Made by a program: the position numbers and the translations under genes. A stretch of 64,000 nt of DNA, from positions 43,317 through 107,316 of the forward strand of contig NZ_DATCSD010000050.1 in NCBI RefSeq assembly GCF_036568665.1. The letters run 5' to 3'. Below are positions 7,760-16,983 of the stretch, in pieces. Numbering within the stretch: position 1 is the stretch's first letter; each line of letters opens with the position of its first letter. The notes beneath the pieces are model-generated. The model was not told the origin of the DNA and ran no database searches. It saw only the letters and a list, made by a program, of their open reading frames with translations. Source of the stretch: Ohtaekwangia sp036568665. GTDB lineage: Bacteria > Bacteroidota > Bacteroidia > Cytophagales > Cyclobacteriaceae.

Positions 7760-8716
7760 ATGAAAACATATCTTCTGATCTTCACCGGCCTCTTTATAGC
7801 CGGCATCTGTCATGCACAAGGTGAGTTCTCTTTTAAAGAGCACTATGATGTTTCAACACCTGCTAAACTTATCCTGTCATCGTCTGACGGAAACATCAGC
7901 GTATCGCCTGGCAACGGTAACAGTATTGATGTAACCTATATTGTAAAAAAACGCAACAAGGTATTGAATATAAGCCGCAAGGAACTGGAAAAGGAAGTAA
8001 CGGTGAATGTTACCAATACCAGCAACTCGTTAGACATCAGTATAAAATATCCCCTTAACTATAACAATTTTAAAGACAGGTACCAGGTGAGCTTCATTGT
8101 TACAGTGCCCAAGGAAACAGCGTGCGAGCTGCAATCTTCGGATGGTAATATAGCGATCAGCGGACTGACAGGCGACCAGAGCTTCAAGACGAGCGATGGT
8201 AATCTGGATATATCAGATATAACGGGCAAAGTAAATGGCAAGACCTCGGATGGAAATATAGATACGAATGATGTGAACGGTGCTGTAGAGGTACGCACCA
8301 GCGATGGCAACATTACGATGAAAAATATAAAAGGCGATGTGAAGGCGGCCACCAGCGATGGTAATATAGGTTTGAATAAAATTACCGGTGATGTTTCGGT
8401 CAGTACTTCAGATGGTGAGATTTCGTTTAACGGACTGTCGGGTTCCTTTAGCGCCTCTACCAGCGATGGCAATGTGCATGGCACCATCATCGCACTGCAA
8501 AAAGCATTGTCGGTAAAAACGAGTGATGGCAGTATAGACATTACTATACCGGATCGCCTGGGGCTTGACTTGGATGTGCGTGGCGAATCGCTGCACGTGC
8601 CGCTCTCTAATTTCTCGGGCACTTCGGAAGAAAAATATATACATGGCACGGTTAACGGAGGTGGCATTGCTGTGAATCTCTCGGCCGATGGCAACATTAC
8701 ACTCGCCTACCGGTGA
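7760..8716 (+). CDS. DUF4097 beta-strand-repeat protein with TSDGN repeats
   Basis: This 318-residue protein begins with a signal peptide cleaved after residue 19 (HA|Q), so it is periplasmic or surface-exposed. From about residue 40 it contains ten copies of a short motif, S/T-S-D-G-N-I plus four to six residues, most of them 16-18 residues apart. This is the repeated single-strand pattern of DUF4097, in which each repeat is a rung of a right-handed beta-helix. The SDG turns may bind cations. The family has no fixed biochemical role and is often seen near envelope-stress regulators. It is followed by a strong terminator. Confidence 0.88.
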   Translation: MKTYLLIFTGLFIAGICHAQGEFSFKEHYDVSTPAKLILSSSDGNISVSPGNGNSIDVTYIVKKRNKVLNISRKELEKEVTVNVTNTSNSLDISIKYPLNYNNFKDRYQVSFIVTVPKETACELQSSDGNIAISGLTGDQSFKTSDGNLDISDITGKVNGKTSDGNIDTNDVNGAVEVRTSDGNITMKNIKGDVKAATSDGNIGLNKITGDVSVSTSDGEISFNGLSGSFSASTSDGNVHGTIIALQKALSVKTSDGSIDITIPDRLGLDLDVRGESLHVPLSNFSGTSEEKYIHGTVNGGGIAVNLSADGNITLAYR

Positions 8717-8741
8717 GTAAATTGATTACTTGTATGAGAGG

Positions 8742-8770
8742 ATAGCGCTGCACACCAGCGCTATTTTTTT
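8742..8770 (+). terminator. Rho-independent terminator after the DUF4097 gene
   Basis: A perfect 9-base stem (ATAGCGCTG and CAGCGCTAT) with a five-base loop is followed by seven T. It lies 26 bases after the stop codon on the same strand. Confidence 0.88.
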
Positions 8771-8834
8771 ATCTCTTTCGCGAAAGCGAATATACATTTT
8801 AGAAGCAGCCCTTTCGTTGTTATTTTTACACACT

Positions 8835-10754
8835 ATGCGACAACTGGCTGCTATACTTTTTGCTGATATGACGGGCTATACTGCTTTGATGCAGGAAGAC
8901 GAACAACTGGCCCGCCTGAAGCGCAGGCGACTGAAGGAAGTACTGGATAGTACTATACCGGAATTTAACGGACGTATCCTTCAGTTCTATGGCGATGGCT
9001 CGCTCAGTATTTTTAAAAGCGCAATTGATGGTGTTCATTGTGCCATGCGTATACAGCAGGAGTTGCAACGCGATCCGAAAGTGGATGTACGCATCGGTAT
9101 ACATACCGGAGATGTAATAATGGAAGATGAAGCCATCTATGGCGATGGTGTGAACCAGGCTTCGCGTGTTGAGTCGCTCGCGGTATCGGGCAGCATTCTT
9201 GTATCAGAGAAAGTGTTTGACGAGGTACGCAACCAGGCCGATATACTAACGCGTGAGCTCGGCTATTTTGAAATGAAGAATGTAAAAGAGCCGGTGCGTG
9301 TATTTGCGATTGCCAATAGCGGTATCGTTGTGCCGGACCGTGCTGCATTGCAAGGTAAAACACGACAGCCGGTAAACCGATTGGCGGTGCTGCCTTTTGT
9401 GAACATGAGTGCCGACCCGGAGAATGAATACTTCAGCGATGGCATTACAGAAGAACTGCTCAATGCGCTGACCAAGATCGATGGCCTGCAGGTAACTTCG
9501 CGCACTTCGGCCTTTGCGTTTAAAGGCAAGAATGCCGACATACGGGATATAGCGATCCAGCTAAATGTAGATAAGGTATTGGAAGGCAGTGTGCGCAAGG
9601 CCGGGAACCGCGTGCGTGTAACCGCCCAGTTGATCAATGCGGCCGATGGCTATCATGTATGGAGTGAGAACTATGATCGTGACCTGACGGATATATTTGC
9701 CTTGCAGGATGAGATCAGCGGTATAATTGCCAATAAGCTTCGTGAGAACCTGGTATCATCGCCTATATCTTCGCGTATAAAAACATTACCAACACAAAAT
9801 ATAGAAGCCTATACGCTGTACCTGAAGGGACTTCATTACTGGAACAAACTTACTCCGGCTGATTCACGTAAGGCGATCGACTGCTTTGAACAGGCAATTA
9901 TCATCGAACCGGATTATGCATTGGCGTATGCGATGACGGCCACGGCGTATAGTCAGCTGGGATCGTCCGGACAAATGCTACCGGCTACGGCTTTTGAAAT
10001 AGTGCATCGCTATGCCGACAAAGCGCTGCAACTGGATGACTCGGTAGCGGAAGGATATATAGCGAAAGGTGCTGCCTACCTGCTCTACGATTGGAAATGG
10101 AAAGAAGCATATGAAGCGCTGCAAAAAGGTTTAAACCTTAACCCCGGGGCTACTGCTGTATACCGCTGGCTCGGGTTCTACTATATATTGATGGGACAAA
10201 AGGAACAAGCCATTACCATTATGGAAGAGGCGCTGAAGATCGATCCGCTGTCAGCCATTATTAACCAGTCGCTGGGAAATATATATGCATTTGCTGCGCG
10301 TTATGACGATGCCATTCGCCAGGCGGATAAACTGCTGGAGATCGATCCGCAGTTGCGCATGGGCATTGAACTGAAAGCATGGAGCATCGGCATGAAGGGT
10401 CACTGGCCTGCAGCCAAAAAACTTTTTGAAGAAGTACACCGGCTTACCAACCATCCACTGAAAGGACTCATGGGACTCGGCTACGCTCACGCGATGCTCG
10501 GAGAACGTGATGCCGCACTGGATTGTATAGCACGCATCGAAAAAAGACAAGCCGAAAATCCTGATCTTGTATTGGATGCTGACCTCGTAGGCATCTGGTA
10601 CGCATTAGGTAACATGGACAAAGCTTTCTATCACATTAACCAGTGTGTAGAGAAACGCATCGCTCCTGTAAATTATTTTCTGGAATACCCGATACTATCT
10701 GATTTGAAGAAAGATCCGCGGTATGAGCAACTGAGGGAGAAGCTGAAAGCGTAA
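8835..10754 (+). CDS. Class III cyclase domain - TolB-like - TPR protein
   Basis: This is a 639-residue soluble protein. The start is MRQLAAILFADMTGY, because the cyclase fold begins directly there and the longer frame runs back into the terminator. Residues 1-170 form a class III nucleotide cyclase domain: metal-binding Asp11 (FADMTGY) and Asp54 (GDGSLSIF), and the transition-state pair Asn107/Arg111 (VNQASR). Gln50 sits where adenylate cyclases usually have the purine-selecting Lys. Residues 210-340 form a TolB/FlgO-like domain (LAVLPFVNMSADPENEYFSDGI). TPR repeats fill 350-639. The same architecture is frequent in rhizobia and Bacteroidota. It probably makes cAMP or acts as a nucleotide-regulated scaffold. 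Confidence 0.9.
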   Translation: MRQLAAILFADMTGYTALMQEDEQLARLKRRRLKEVLDSTIPEFNGRILQFYGDGSLSIFKSAIDGVHCAMRIQQELQRDPKVDVRIGIHTGDVIMEDEAIYGDGVNQASRVESLAVSGSILVSEKVFDEVRNQADILTRELGYFEMKNVKEPVRVFAIANSGIVVPDRAALQGKTRQPVNRLAVLPFVNMSADPENEYFSDGITEELLNALTKIDGLQVTSRTSAFAFKGKNADIRDIAIQLNVDKVLEGSVRKAGNRVRVTAQLINAADGYHVWSENYDRDLTDIFALQDEISGIIANKLRENLVSSPISSRIKTLPTQNIEAYTLYLKGLHYWNKLTPADSRKAIDCFEQAIIIEPDYALAYAMTATAYSQLGSSGQMLPATAFEIVHRYADKALQLDDSVAEGYIAKGAAYLLYDWKWKEAYEALQKGLNLNPGATAVYRWLGFYYILMGQKEQAITIMEEALKIDPLSAIINQSLGNIYAFAARYDDAIRQADKLLEIDPQLRMGIELKAWSIGMKGHWPAAKKLFEEVHRLTNHPLKGLMGLGYAHAMLGERDAALDCIARIEKRQAENPDLVLDADLVGIWYALGNMDKAFYHINQCVEKRIAPVNYFLEYPILSDLKKDPRYEQLREKLKA

Positions 10755-10851
10755 GGCTTGCGTTACTTATTCGTTAACAGTTAACCGTATATTTATCATC
10801 CGTGCCGGATAGGCAAACAAAGAAGCTACATGATTCAGATCTTGAACGGTT

Positions 10852-11433
10852 TTACTGCCCAAGATATACTATAAAATGTTCTGTCTCCAATCGCTTCAGT
10901 ATTTCAGAAAATTTATCCATGGATAGTCTATTATCAGCAACGATTTCTATCGTTATATTCTGTCGCCTGTATTTTTGACATATAGAGTCTAGCGTAATCG
11001 AGTTATTGTCTATAGACAAATTACCGTTGATGTCTGCTCTGACGATAAGATTGGCAGGTCTTTGGTTTACCTTGCCCAGTGGCAGCGAGAGCTCTGACAA
11101 GCATTTGTTGTATACTATAATTTTACCGGGCCTCTTATTCTTCGATAAGTCAATTTGCTCTTTCAGAATATTTTCAGTCTGAGTAATACTTTCCAATACA
11201 ATATTATCGGGGCACTCAATTACAAACTGAATAGAGTCGGTACTATTTGCTGCTAACGCTGTTTCTATATATTTTCTAAATCTGGCAGTATCGGTTGTAA
11301 TGGAATCAATTTTTAATTCAGGGAAATTATCACAAAAAATGTGTACTTCTTTTTTCTTCTCGTTCTGTTGTTGACAACCAGTCGGTAAGAAGGAATAAGA
11401 GAGGAAGCAGAGGAGTATGGCAGAATTTTTCAT
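10852..11433 (-). CDS. Lipoprotein with ExbD-like domain
   Basis: This 193-residue protein has a signal ending in the lipobox LPTGC (Cys20). The C-terminal part shows LIVRADINGNLSIDNNSITLDSI, then ITIEIVADNRLSMDKFSEILKRL. This is the strand-strand-helix-strand-helix layout of the periplasmic domain of ExbD/TolR (v-i-aD-g-l-l---v-ldel ... v-i-aD---y--v--vld-l). Here the domain is carried on a lipid anchor instead of the usual transmembrane helix, and no exbB/tolQ gene is adjacent. The likeness is by pattern only. Confidence 0.72.
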   Translation of the reverse strand: MKNSAILLCFLSYSFLPTGCQQQNEKKKEVHIFCDNFPELKIDSITTDTARFRKYIETALAANSTDSIQFVIECPDNIVLESITQTENILKEQIDLSKNKRPGKIIVYNKCLSELSLPLGKVNQRPANLIVRADINGNLSIDNNSITLDSICQKYRRQNITIEIVADNRLSMDKFSEILKRLETEHFIVYLGQ

Positions 11434-11654
11434 AGGTTATTTAAGGTCTGAAATTTAGGACGATTTAGTGGCTTGTCAAAAAGCTGTGAGCTGCCAGCTA
11501 GGAGTCGCCAGACGTGTGTAAGTGGGAATAGAGTGTGCATTTTACTTCGACATTCCTTGATCGGTGTTCCTTGTTCGATATTCCTTGAACAACCCAAAAG
11601 TAAAAATATGCCCTCGCTCCCGCTTTACACTTTCAACTTTAGACTATTTGCTTT

Positions 11655-12653
11655 TTATCGCATTTTCACCCAGTACGGATATACCGGCTTTTGTGCGCTG
11701 GCTTTATCGAGCCGCTCGATCTGTGCCGGTGTAAGGTTCCAGCCGGTAGCCTCCAGGTTGTGAATCAGTTGTTGTTCGTTGCGTGCGCCAATCACTATAT
11801 TAGAGACTGTAGGACGCTGCAGCAGCCAGTTAATTGCTACCTGCGGAACAGACTTGCCTGTTTCAGCAGCAACTTCATCCAACGCTGCTATTACAGTATA
11901 TAAATGTTCATCCGAAACTTCTGGACCATTGGCTGCCCCTCCGGATTGGATACGTCCTTCCGACAACGGTTGGCCTGGGCGAATCTTTCCGGTTAAACGT
12001 CCCCAACCCAGCGGGCTCCATACCATCAGCCCTATATTTTGATCCTGTGCAAGGGGCATTAACTCCCACTCATATTCACGACCGATGAGGGAATAGTATC
12101 CCTGGTAGATCACATATTTAGCGAGGCCATACTTCTCGGATATAGCAAGCGACTTCATTACCTGCCACCCGGTAAAGTTAGAGCAACCTATATAGCGGAT
12201 CTTGCCACTGCTCACAAGACTATCCAGTGCAGCCAGTGTTTCCTCCATAGGCGTGAGGGGATCGTAGCCGTGAATGAAGTATACATCTATATAATCTGTT
12301 CCCAATCGTTTCAGGCTGGCTTCGCAGGCTTTGATGAGGTGATAGCGCGATGCACCTTTGTCGTTGGGACCATCCCCCATTGCGAAAGTGCCTTTGGTAG
12401 AAATCAATGCGCGGTCGCGTCTTCCCTTTAACGCTGCACCCAGTATTTCTTCGGATGCCCCCTGTGAGTATACATCCGCTGTGTCGAAAAAATTAGCGCC
12501 ATACTCCAGGCATATATCTACCAGGCGAGTGGCTTCCTTTACATCGGTCTGTCCCCATTTCTTGAAAAAATCATTTGTGCCACCAAAGGTAGCGGTGCCA
12601 TAACTAAGTACAGGAATTCTTAATCCCGAATGTCCTAACTGACGGTGTTCCAT
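11655..12653 (-). CDS. Aldo/keto reductase
   Basis: This is a 332-residue NADPH-dependent oxidoreductase of the aldo/keto reductase superfamily. The Asp/Tyr pair is in FFDTADVYSQGASE, the Lys in ALISTKGTF, and the His in YFIHGYDPL, so the catalytic tetrad is complete. The cofactor-binding end carries VPQVAINWLLQRPTVSNIVIGARNEQQL. It reduces aldehydes or ketones of unknown identity. It lies 159 bases downstream of the AraC regulator on the same strand, so co-regulation is possible but not shown. Confidence 0.93.
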   Translation of the reverse strand: MEHRQLGHSGLRIPVLSYGTATFGGTNDFFKKWGQTDVKEATRLVDICLEYGANFFDTADVYSQGASEEILGAALKGRRDRALISTKGTFAMGDGPNDKGASRYHLIKACEASLKRLGTDYIDVYFIHGYDPLTPMEETLAALDSLVSSGKIRYIGCSNFTGWQVMKSLAISEKYGLAKYVIYQGYYSLIGREYEWELMPLAQDQNIGLMVWSPLGWGRLTGKIRPGQPLSEGRIQSGGAANGPEVSDEHLYTVIAALDEVAAETGKSVPQVAINWLLQRPTVSNIVIGARNEQQLIHNLEATGWNLTPAQIERLDKASAQKPVYPYWVKMR

Positions 12654-12812
12654 ATTGTTCTCTCCTTTCTAAGTAAAATTGTTTCTTCTACTGATGACGT
12701 TATCAGCTTATAATACAAAGTTGCTTTCTGCTTCTATGGCAATGCAGGAGATACTACGGATATACCGGTACTTTTTACAGGTATAGCAAGTTGTTCAGGA
12801 GGGTTGATAATC

Positions 12813-13760
12813 TCAGCTGGTGTGTTCGTTTGCCAATGCACGATACGCTGCCGGTGTAAGTCCGGTCTGGCTTTTATAGTAGCGGGTAAAATACGATGGA
12901 TCATCATAGCCGAGGCGATAGGCAATTTCGCTGATGCTCTTCGAGGAATGCTTCAGGCATATCGTTGCCTGTTTGATGAGATGATTTTTGATAAGCTGCC
13001 CGGCTGAACGACCTGTGATTGATTTGATGGTATCGTTCAAATGATTTTGAGAAACGCCAAGTTCTTTGGCATACGCGGCTACCGATTTTACCTGCAGATT
13101 GTTGTTGACACGAATCAATTGAAAGTCGCGCATATATAGCGCAGTAAATGCTTTTAGTAAACGGATACCAGCATGTGTTGAAAAAATATTTGGATGATGC
13201 TGTTCGCTATATAGTCCGCAGGCTTTGTTGAGTATAGCGTGCAGGTATCCGCGCAGTATATGATCGGAGTATTCGTTTCGATGATCATATTCTTTATGCA
13301 TCAATTGAAATACAGTGAGATATTCCTGCGCCTGCTCATCCGTAAGATGCAGCACGGGTGTTCCATCGATCTGGAAAAACGGAAGCTCACTCAGAAAGTT
13401 TTTATTCTCGCGCCCTATATTATAAAAGTCGTCTGAAAAAGAACAGAAGTATCCGCGTTGCTCTTCGGCTTCCGACTTCCAGGAGTTGATCACATCACGT
13501 CCTATAAAGCAAAGCATGTTCTTGCTGAGGTAATGTTCCTGTGCACCGAAGGTGTGTCGCCCCTCGCCTTGCATGACTAAAAATACCATATAAAAATCCA
13601 GACGGTGTGAAGCTATAGCATGCTTATAGTTGCATCGCTGATGTATATCGAAATGCTGAATGCCGGGTATACTTATTTTGGAAGAAGGTATGTCGTTTTC
13701 AAAATACGACCTGGTATAGGAAGTTGTCTGAAGTACAGGAATATTCTGACGGTTCGGCAT
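12813..13760 (-). CDS. AraC family transcriptional regulator
   Basis: This 315-residue regulator has an N-terminal cupin-like sensing domain (around residues 35-170, with MQGEGRHTFGAQEH) and a C-terminal pair of helix-turn-helix motifs (about 205-305). The second reads SISEIAYRLGYDDPSYFTRYYKSQTGLTPAAYR, an excellent match to the AraC signature. The effector is unknown. It is encoded just upstream of the aldo/keto reductase and downstream of the sorbosone-dehydrogenase-like gene, all leftward; either could be a target. Confidence 0.92.
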   Translation of the reverse strand: MPNRQNIPVLQTTSYTRSYFENDIPSSKISIPGIQHFDIHQRCNYKHAIASHRLDFYMVFLVMQGEGRHTFGAQEHYLSKNMLCFIGRDVINSWKSEAEEQRGYFCSFSDDFYNIGRENKNFLSELPFFQIDGTPVLHLTDEQAQEYLTVFQLMHKEYDHRNEYSDHILRGYLHAILNKACGLYSEQHHPNIFSTHAGIRLLKAFTALYMRDFQLIRVNNNLQVKSVAAYAKELGVSQNHLNDTIKSITGRSAGQLIKNHLIKQATICLKHSSKSISEIAYRLGYDDPSYFTRYYKSQTGLTPAAYRALANEHTS

Positions 13761-13827
13761 AAGGATGGGTATGGGATTTACAGGTAACGGATAGAGTATC
13801 CGGAAAATTCCGAGACTCCGTTGAAAT

Positions 13828-15111
13828 TTACCTGCCGGCAGTAATTTTCCAAATCACGTTGCTTACATCATCGGTAACGAGCAGACTTCCATCGGGAGCA
13901 ACCATTACACACACGGGGCGACCGCGTACTTTTTCTTTACCGAGTTCGGCAATAAAGCCTGTGAGAAAATCTTCTCCCTTGTTTACAGGTCTACCCTCTT
14001 TAAACGGCACGAAGATAACTTTGTAACCCGACAGTGTGGAGCGATTCCACGAACCATGCTGCGCTATAAATACACCGTTATGATATCGCTGTGGAAAGCT
14101 TTGCTTGTCATAAAACGTTAATCCCAACGAAGCTGTGTGCGAACCTAAATCTACATCTGGTGTAATATAGCTGGCAACAACGGCTGGCCTGGGCGCTGTT
14201 ACGCGATCATCAAACCGGCCATGATACATCCAGGGCCATCCATAGAATCCGTTCTCCTGCACATGCGTGAGGTAATCAGGAACGAGGTCATCGCCTAATT
14301 CATCGCGTTCATTTACTACTGTCCAAAGTGTATTGGTGCCTGGTGCCCAATCCATCCCTACCGGATTTCGCAAGCCGCTGGCATATACCCTCAACCCTGT
14401 TCCATCGGGTTTAAGTTCCAATATAGCAGCACGAAGAAACTCATTCGCTATACCCTTCTCTGCTATATTTGATCCGGAACCAACCGCTATATATATTCTG
14501 GAGCCATCTTTACTGGCCAACAGATTTCTGGTCCAGTGGCGATTTGCTTTACCGGCAGGAAGATCCACCAGCTTCTCTCCTTTTCCCGTGATAGATAATT
14601 GTCCGGATGTATAGGGATATCGCCATAATCCATCGGTATTGGCTACATAGAACCAATCTCCCAATATCAACATACCGAAAGGCTGGTTGAGGTCTTTCAA
14701 AAACACCTTGCGTATTTCAGGTTTACCATCGCCATCGACATCACGCAATAGAGTAATGCGATCAGCACTGTGCCGCAGACTATTTGATTTGGAGGCCCCT
14801 ATAATATGCGCACCAATTCTTTCGAGGAAAGGATGATTGGAATTACTTTCTGCTACGAGTATATCTCCATTCGGTGTAGTATAGAGCCACCGTGGATTAT
14901 CAAAGCCATCGGCATAGCGCACTACGGTAAATCCTTCCGGTGCCTTGGGTGTTTCTCCCTCTTTCCAGCCAATCACATGGCTGAAGTTCATAGACGACTT
15001 CGTAGCATGCGGTGCCGGCAAACTATCAGACAATACCGCGCGTGCTTTGCCCTGTGCCAAACCTACAGATGCACTTAACAAAAGCAAAAGCACCGAGAAA
15101 ATGTATCTCAT
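13828..15111 (-). CDS. Secreted sorbosone-dehydrogenase-like beta-propeller protein
   Basis: This is a 427-residue protein with a signal peptide (cleavage after SVGLA, about residue 19). The mature part has propeller blades typical of the glucose/sorbosone dehydrogenase family: FDNPRWLYTTPNGDILVAES, ITLLRDVDGDGKPEI, ASGLRNPVGMDW, and NGFYGWPWMYHG near a conserved HGSWNRS. Family members bind PQQ in the periplasm and oxidise sugars or aldoses, although many Bacteroidota paralogues have no proven activity. It has no sorting tail, so it is probably periplasmic. Confidence 0.88.
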   Translation of the reverse strand: MRYIFSVLLLLLSASVGLAQGKARAVLSDSLPAPHATKSSMNFSHVIGWKEGETPKAPEGFTVVRYADGFDNPRWLYTTPNGDILVAESNSNHPFLERIGAHIIGASKSNSLRHSADRITLLRDVDGDGKPEIRKVFLKDLNQPFGMLILGDWFYVANTDGLWRYPYTSGQLSITGKGEKLVDLPAGKANRHWTRNLLASKDGSRIYIAVGSGSNIAEKGIANEFLRAAILELKPDGTGLRVYASGLRNPVGMDWAPGTNTLWTVVNERDELGDDLVPDYLTHVQENGFYGWPWMYHGRFDDRVTAPRPAVVASYITPDVDLGSHTASLGLTFYDKQSFPQRYHNGVFIAQHGSWNRSTLSGYKVIFVPFKEGRPVNKGEDFLTGFIAELGKEKVRGRPVCVMVAPDGSLLVTDDVSNVIWKITAGR

Positions 15112-15158
15112 AGCATCGGAGTTGATTGTAGAATATACTTTCCGTTTTCCTCAAGCCG

Positions 15159-15326
15159 TCACTTCTTAAAGAGTGTGGCTCCGAAGACGATCACAATAAT
15201 GAACGCCACCAGGAAAATGAAGAAAAGTATTTGTGCGATGGTGGCGGCTCCTTCTGCTATACCACCGAATCCGAATATTGCCGCAACAATGGCAATGATG
15301 AAAAATATGGCTGCCCAGCGTAACAT
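15159..15326 (-). CDS. DUF1328 small membrane protein
   Basis: This 55-residue protein begins MLRWAAIFFIIAIVAAIFGF and has two membrane helices separated by GGIAEGAA, ending in FKK. This is the DUF1328/YtjA pattern exactly, in both length and the LRWA start. These peptides are abundant under envelope stress in many bacteria, but their function is unknown. Confidence 0.92.
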   Translation of the reverse strand: MLRWAAIFFIIAIVAAIFGFGGIAEGAATIAQILFFIFLVAFIIVIVFGATLFKK

Positions 15327-15706
15327 ATATTATACTGTTTAGTGATGAAATATATTTACTAACAGGTATAGCAAATTAAAATGTTATGCCATGAGCGAAT
15401 AGCCGGTAAACAAAGTGCCTGCGTGACAGCGATTGCGTAAAATGATCTACAGCAGGATAGCGCGTTTCTATAAGAGGGTAAAACAACGAACAAGTCACAT
15501 ACTGCCGGCAACTAAATTTGAATATACTTTCACTTTATCAGTATCGTATACCTTGCGAGTAGTGAAAGCGTAATTTTAAGAATCTTTTAAGCGCAATCGT
15601 TCAACATAATATATAGGGTGGCGTTACTATTGTGAACGTGATCAGTATATATTTTTTTACTGATCGCCAAGTATATATAGTCTTGAACTTACTCACCATT
15701 TTACTT
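15327..15706. other. Intergenic region without a recognised gene
   Basis: These 380 bases separate the divergent DUF1328 and SPFH genes and must hold both promoters. The last 110 bases are rich in TATA runs (for example near 15609 and 15672). I find no convincing open frame, RNA gene or clear consensus promoter. Confidence 0.5.
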
Positions 15707-16504
15707 ATGAAGAATGTAAATTTTCTGAAGGCAAGTGCCTTCATCGCTCTTGCCTTTTTAATGACTCAGTGTGCTATTGTACGTCCCGGAGAAGTGGGCA
15801 TTGTACAACGTATGGGTGTTATACGCGGAGCATCCATCACACAAGGTAGTCGTTGGTTCAATCCATTTACTTCTAAAGTTGTCAAGATCAATGCCCGCAC
15901 AGTAGAAAGCTTTAATACACTCCCGCTCCCGACCAAGGAAGGTCTCAGTGTAAATACCGAGATCAGCTTACTGTATCACGTAAATCCTGAATCTGCCAAA
16001 GCTGTATACACGCGATTCGGCAGAAACTATGAAGAGGTTATTGTGCTCAGTAACTTTCGTGCAACCGCGCGGGAAGTATCATCGCGTTACTTTGCCAAAG
16101 AGTTGTATGCTACCGAGCGAACCAAGATCGAAAAAGCTGTAGCCGAAGAGTTGAGTTCGCATATAGCACAATATGGATTTGTTGTAGACGCGGTACTGTT
16201 AAAAGATATAGACTTACCTGCTCAACTGGCACAGGCTATCGAAAACAAAGTAAATGCCGAGCAGGCTGTTTTACAGATGGAGTTTGTAGTGGAGAAACAG
16301 AAGAAGGAAGCTGAGCGTTTGGTAATAGAAGCAGAAGGTATCAAGAAAGCACAGGACATCATCAACCAATCACTCACCGAAAAACTGCTGCAGTATAACA
16401 ACATACAAATGCTGAAGAGCCTGGTAAATTCACCCAACACAAAAGTAATTGTTACCGGCAGCCAGCCATCGCAGTTGATGGTGAATACGGATAAGAATCC
16501 GTAA
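15707..16504 (+). CDS. SPFH/prohibitin-family lipoprotein
   Basis: This is a 265-residue protein from the ATG of MKNVNFLKAS; 25 upstream codons of the open frame are excluded because they precede the signal sequence. The signal ends in a lipobox-like LMTQC. The mature part begins VRPGEVGIVQRMGV and contains an SPFH (band 7) domain with a typical helical end (ENKVNAEQAVLQMEFVVEKQKKEAERLVIEAEGI), the coiled coil through which prohibitins assemble into rings. It is probably a membrane-associated scaffold. A lipid anchor in place of the usual N-terminal helix is a Bacteroidota trait. Confidence 0.87.
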   Translation: MKNVNFLKASAFIALAFLMTQCAIVRPGEVGIVQRMGVIRGASITQGSRWFNPFTSKVVKINARTVESFNTLPLPTKEGLSVNTEISLLYHVNPESAKAVYTRFGRNYEEVIVLSNFRATAREVSSRYFAKELYATERTKIEKAVAEELSSHIAQYGFVVDAVLLKDIDLPAQLAQAIENKVNAEQAVLQMEFVVEKQKKEAERLVIEAEGIKKAQDIINQSLTEKLLQYNNIQMLKSLVNSPNTKVIVTGSQPSQLMVNTDKNP

Positions 16505-16528
16505 AGCTATATTTCGATTGATAGAAAG

Positions 16529-16557
16529 AAGGTCTGTGCATAGCATGGACCTTTTTT
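16529..16557 (+). terminator. Terminator after the SPFH gene
   Basis: An 11-base stem with two G-U pairs (AAGGTCTGTGC and GCATGGACCTT) encloses a three-base loop and runs into six T. It starts 24 bases after the stop codon. Confidence 0.82.
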
Positions 16558-16654
16558 ATAGGTATATAGCAGGTAGAGTTTCATTCAATTGTCGGAGAGA
16601 GAGAATTGCACTATCAGTGCTAACGGAAAGTAATACGCGCTTTTCAATACCCCT

Positions 16655-16685
16655 AAAAACAAAAAACCGCGATAGTTCGCGGTTT
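16655..16685 (-). terminator. Terminator of the tRNA-Thr transcript
   Basis: On the minus strand a perfect 9-base stem (AAACCGCGA and TCGCGGTTT) with a four-base loop is followed by a run of T broken by a G. It lies 11 bases beyond the tRNA 3' end. Confidence 0.85.
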
Positions 16686-16696
16686 AAAATGTTGAG

Positions 16697-16769
<73 letters not shown>

Positions 16770-16803
16770 CTTTCTCTTCACGCCTTCTGCGTTAATGAGG
16801 GTG

Positions 16804-16834
16804 CAAAAATAAATCAAGTATGGATATCCGCAAA
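16804..16834 (-). promoter_or_regulatory. Promoter of tRNA-Thr
   Basis: On the minus strand TTTG is followed after exactly 19 bases by TATTTTTG, a full match to the Bacteroidota sigma-A consensus TTTG-N19-TAnnTTTG. It ends 34 bases before the first base of the tRNA. Confidence 0.8.
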
Positions 16835-16921
16835 TGTTTCTTTGAAAAATTACTGAAGAAAATTTCATTTTTTTTCGATACTGAATCCACTTTTCTATTG
16901 GAGAAATGAACAACTGTGTAG

Positions 16922-16957
16922 AAATAAAAAGTCTCACCCCTGTAAGTGAGTGAGACT
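16922..16957 (-). terminator. Terminator of the DUF349 gene
   Basis: On the minus strand AGTCTCAC pairs with GTGAGACT around a 12-base loop and is followed by TTTTTATTTC. It begins 26 bases after the DUF349 stop codon. Confidence 0.8.
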
Positions 16958-16983
16958 AAATGACTTCGAATATATAAACCGTT

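Noticed and set aside
8059..8697. A 212-codon Ser/Pro-rich open frame opposite the DUF4097 gene
   Set aside because: Its repeats (LPSLV, LPSEV) are simply the reverse reading of the TSDGN repeats.
11434..11654. Region considered for a small RNA because of repeated TTCC words
   Set aside because: The TTCGATATTCC-type words match the dispersed intergenic repeats, and no stable long hairpin or promoter was found.
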